A DNA stretch of 8,005 nt from Comamonadaceae bacterium (GTDB lineage: Bacteria > Pseudomonadota > Gammaproteobacteria > Burkholderiales > Burkholderiaceae_C), in assembly GCA_947458305.1 (NCBI GenBank), contig CANGZO010000103.1, positions 1 to 8,005 on the forward strand. Direction: 5' to 3'. Under the pieces are notes generated by a model that saw only the letters and a program-made list of their open reading frames with translations, had not been told where the DNA came from and did no database searches. A program made the position numbers and the translations under genes. Shown here one piece after another: positions 6,965 through 8,005 of this stretch. The number at the start of each line of letters is the position of its first letter. The stretch's first letter is position 1.

Positions 6965-7537
6965 ATGGCAACACAGTCCCCTTTTTCATGGGCCGCTCAG
7001 GCGTTACCCGACCTGGCCGCCCAAATGGCCCACCAATTCAACACCTCCTTTCAGCCGCCTGAATGGGTGGTTGACGAAGCGGTCAACCGCATGGTGCTGT
7101 TTCTGAACCATGTCTTGATGAGCGAGCCTGAAGCCATGGCCCGTTTGGCCCGTCAAAAAGGCCAGCGCATCGAGCTGGTTTGGGAGCGTGTGCAGCTGCA
7201 GCTGACACCAACCCCTGCGGGATTGCTGGCCAGGGGGCACTTTGAGGGTTTTGACCTGCGCTTGACGGTGACCGAAGAGTCACCCGTTTCTTTGGCTTCG
7301 GCCCTGGCGCGGGGTGACAAACCCAAAGTTCGGATCGAAGGCGATGTCCAACTGGCCGCTGAGGTCAACTGGTTGATCGACCATGTGCGTTGGGACGCCG
7401 AGGAGGATTTGGCGCGCCTGATCGGGGATGCCCCTGCGCACACCTTGGCTCAAGCCGCCCGTCAGGCCATGACGGCCTTGCGCAGTTTTGTCGCCCAGCG
7501 CCCAGGCTCTGGGCTGCGCACCGGCAGCGCAGCATGA
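6965..7537 (+). CDS. ubiJ: Ubiquinone biosynthesis accessory factor UbiJ (SCP2 lipid-binding domain)
   Basis: UbiJ is a non-catalytic lipid-binding protein that, with UbiK, helps organise the aerobic ubiquinone-synthesis complex and hold its hydrophobic intermediates. This 190-residue protein (E. coli UbiJ has about 201) has the expected SCP2-like fold: an N-terminal helical lead with N48-HVL, a beta-rich core around 60-125 with G88-L, R-GHFEG and LRLTV, then KVRIEGDVQLAAEVNWL, which corresponds to the LEVQGDIQVVQNF region I recall from E. coli UbiJ. A helical segment follows (DVRWDAEEDLARLIGDAPAHTL-like), ending in a shorter, less charged C-terminus than in E. coli. No signal peptide is seen. 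The ribosome binding site is weak (GGGGA only 2 nt from ATG). Position directly before ubiB matches E. coli. The SCP2 family is certain in my view; the UbiJ name also relies on context. Confidence 0.85.
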   Translation: MATQSPFSWAAQALPDLAAQMAHQFNTSFQPPEWVVDEAVNRMVLFLNHVLMSEPEAMARLARQKGQRIELVWERVQLQLTPTPAGLLARGHFEGFDLRLTVTEESPVSLASALARGDKPKVRIEGDVQLAAEVNWLIDHVRWDAEEDLARLIGDAPAHTLAQAARQAMTALRSFVAQRPGSGLRTGSAA

Positions 7538-8005
7538 TGCGCTGGGGCCGTTTCGGGCGCGGTGCCTTCATCGTTTTCATCGTCTTGCGCTACGGCCTGG
7601 ACGAGTTGGTGCTCTCCAGCTTTCAAAAACCCTGGATTCGCCTGCTGGCCCGTGTGCTTTCGGTAGGACGTGACCTGCGCTCGCCCCGTGCCGTGCGTTT
7701 GCGCGAAGCTTTGGAACGCTTGGGCCCGATTTTTGTGAAATTTGGCCAAGTGCTGTCCACCCGCCGCGATTTGTTGGCCCCCGATATCGCCGAAGAATTG
7801 GCCAAGCTGCAGGACCGTGTGCCACCTTTCAGCTCTGCGATTGCTGTGGCTTCGATTGAGCGAGCCTTTGGGCGCCCGGTTGACGATATTTTTGAAACCT
7901 TTGAGCGTGAACCGGTGGCCAGCGCCTCGATCGCGCAGGTGCACTTTGCCACCTTGCGCGGTAAATCGGGCGACGTGCGCGAGGTGGCGGTCAAGGTTTT
8001 ACGCC
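7534..8005 (+). CDS. ubiB: Ubiquinone biosynthesis protein UbiB, ABC1/ADCK atypical kinase family (N-terminal part, cut by window edge)
   Basis: UbiB is a membrane-bound protein-kinase-like ATPase needed for ubiquinone synthesis, related to yeast Coq8 and human COQ8A; it is thought to help extract or move lipid intermediates rather than phosphorylate proteins. The first 157 codons of roughly 520 are present. Seen: the family KxGQ motif (K69-F-G-Q72) in ERLGPIFVKFGQVLSTRRD, the Ala-rich nucleotide loop (A129-SASIAQV-H137) that replaces the kinase Gly-rich loop, and AVKVLR with the invariant lysine K154. The C-terminal membrane helices lie outside the window. ATG at 7534 overlaps the ubiJ stop as ATGA; a second in-frame ATG follows at 7537. 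No separate Shine-Dalgarno is visible, so translation is probably coupled to ubiJ. Confidence 0.95.
   Translation, partial: MMRWGRFGRGAFIVFIVLRYGLDELVLSSFQKPWIRLLARVLSVGRDLRSPRAVRLREALERLGPIFVKFGQVLSTRRDLLAPDIAEELAKLQDRVPPFSSAIAVASIERAFGRPVDDIFETFEREPVASASIAQVHFATLRGKSGDVREVAVKVLR

Noticed and set aside
1..8005. CRISPR array, insertion sequence, tRNA/rRNA, defence or phage genes
   Set aside because: No regular repeats, transposase motifs, terminal inverted repeats or RNA-gene sequence were seen; the coding sequence looks uniform and chromosomal.

Overview
The window looks like chromosomal DNA of a betaproteobacterium of order Burkholderiales, most likely family Comamonadaceae (Limnohabitans/Rhodoferax/Polaromonas-like). 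This rests on the GC-rich third codon positions and on recognisable protein families in an order I associate with that group: a giant DUF3683 FAD/Fe-S oxidoreductase, DUF971, UbiE, a Tim44-like protein, UbiJ and UbiB. The genus is an inference. I see no mobile element, CRISPR array, rRNA or tRNA.

Layout. Positions 1-512 (minus strand) hold the N-terminal 170 codons of ugpB, the periplasmic sn-glycerol-3-phosphate-binding protein, running off the left edge. Positions 513-779 are a divergent intergenic region with a good sigma70-type promoter for ugpB (TTGTCA-17 bp-TTTAAT) and an imperfect Pho-box-like sequence over its -35. From about 780 to the right edge everything is on the plus strand in one closely packed series: the DUF3683 oxidoreductase (780-4658), a DUF971 protein (4700-5119), ubiE (5130-5861), a Tim44-domain membrane protein (5897-6904), ubiJ (6965-7537) and the first 157 codons of ubiB (7534-8005, cut by the right edge). 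Gaps are 41, 10, 35 and 60 nt, and ubiJ and ubiB overlap by 4 nt.

How the genes fit together. The core is the ubiquinone-synthesis set ubiE-ubiJ-ubiB, in the same relative order as in E. coli. UbiE is the C-methyltransferase, UbiJ the lipid-binding (SCP2) scaffold of the Ubi complex, and UbiB the atypical kinase/ATPase-like accessory protein. Three less understood genes are mixed in: a 1292-residue flavin/iron-sulfur dehydrogenase whose electrons could plausibly go to ubiquinone, a small DUF971 protein whose domain also occurs in the Fe-S carrier HCF101, and a membrane-anchored Tim44-like protein placed between ubiE and ubiJ. The most interesting reading is a quinone-centred locus combining quinone synthesis, a likely quinone-reducing enzyme and candidate cofactor or membrane helpers. 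The functions of those three are inferences, and none of the families is new.
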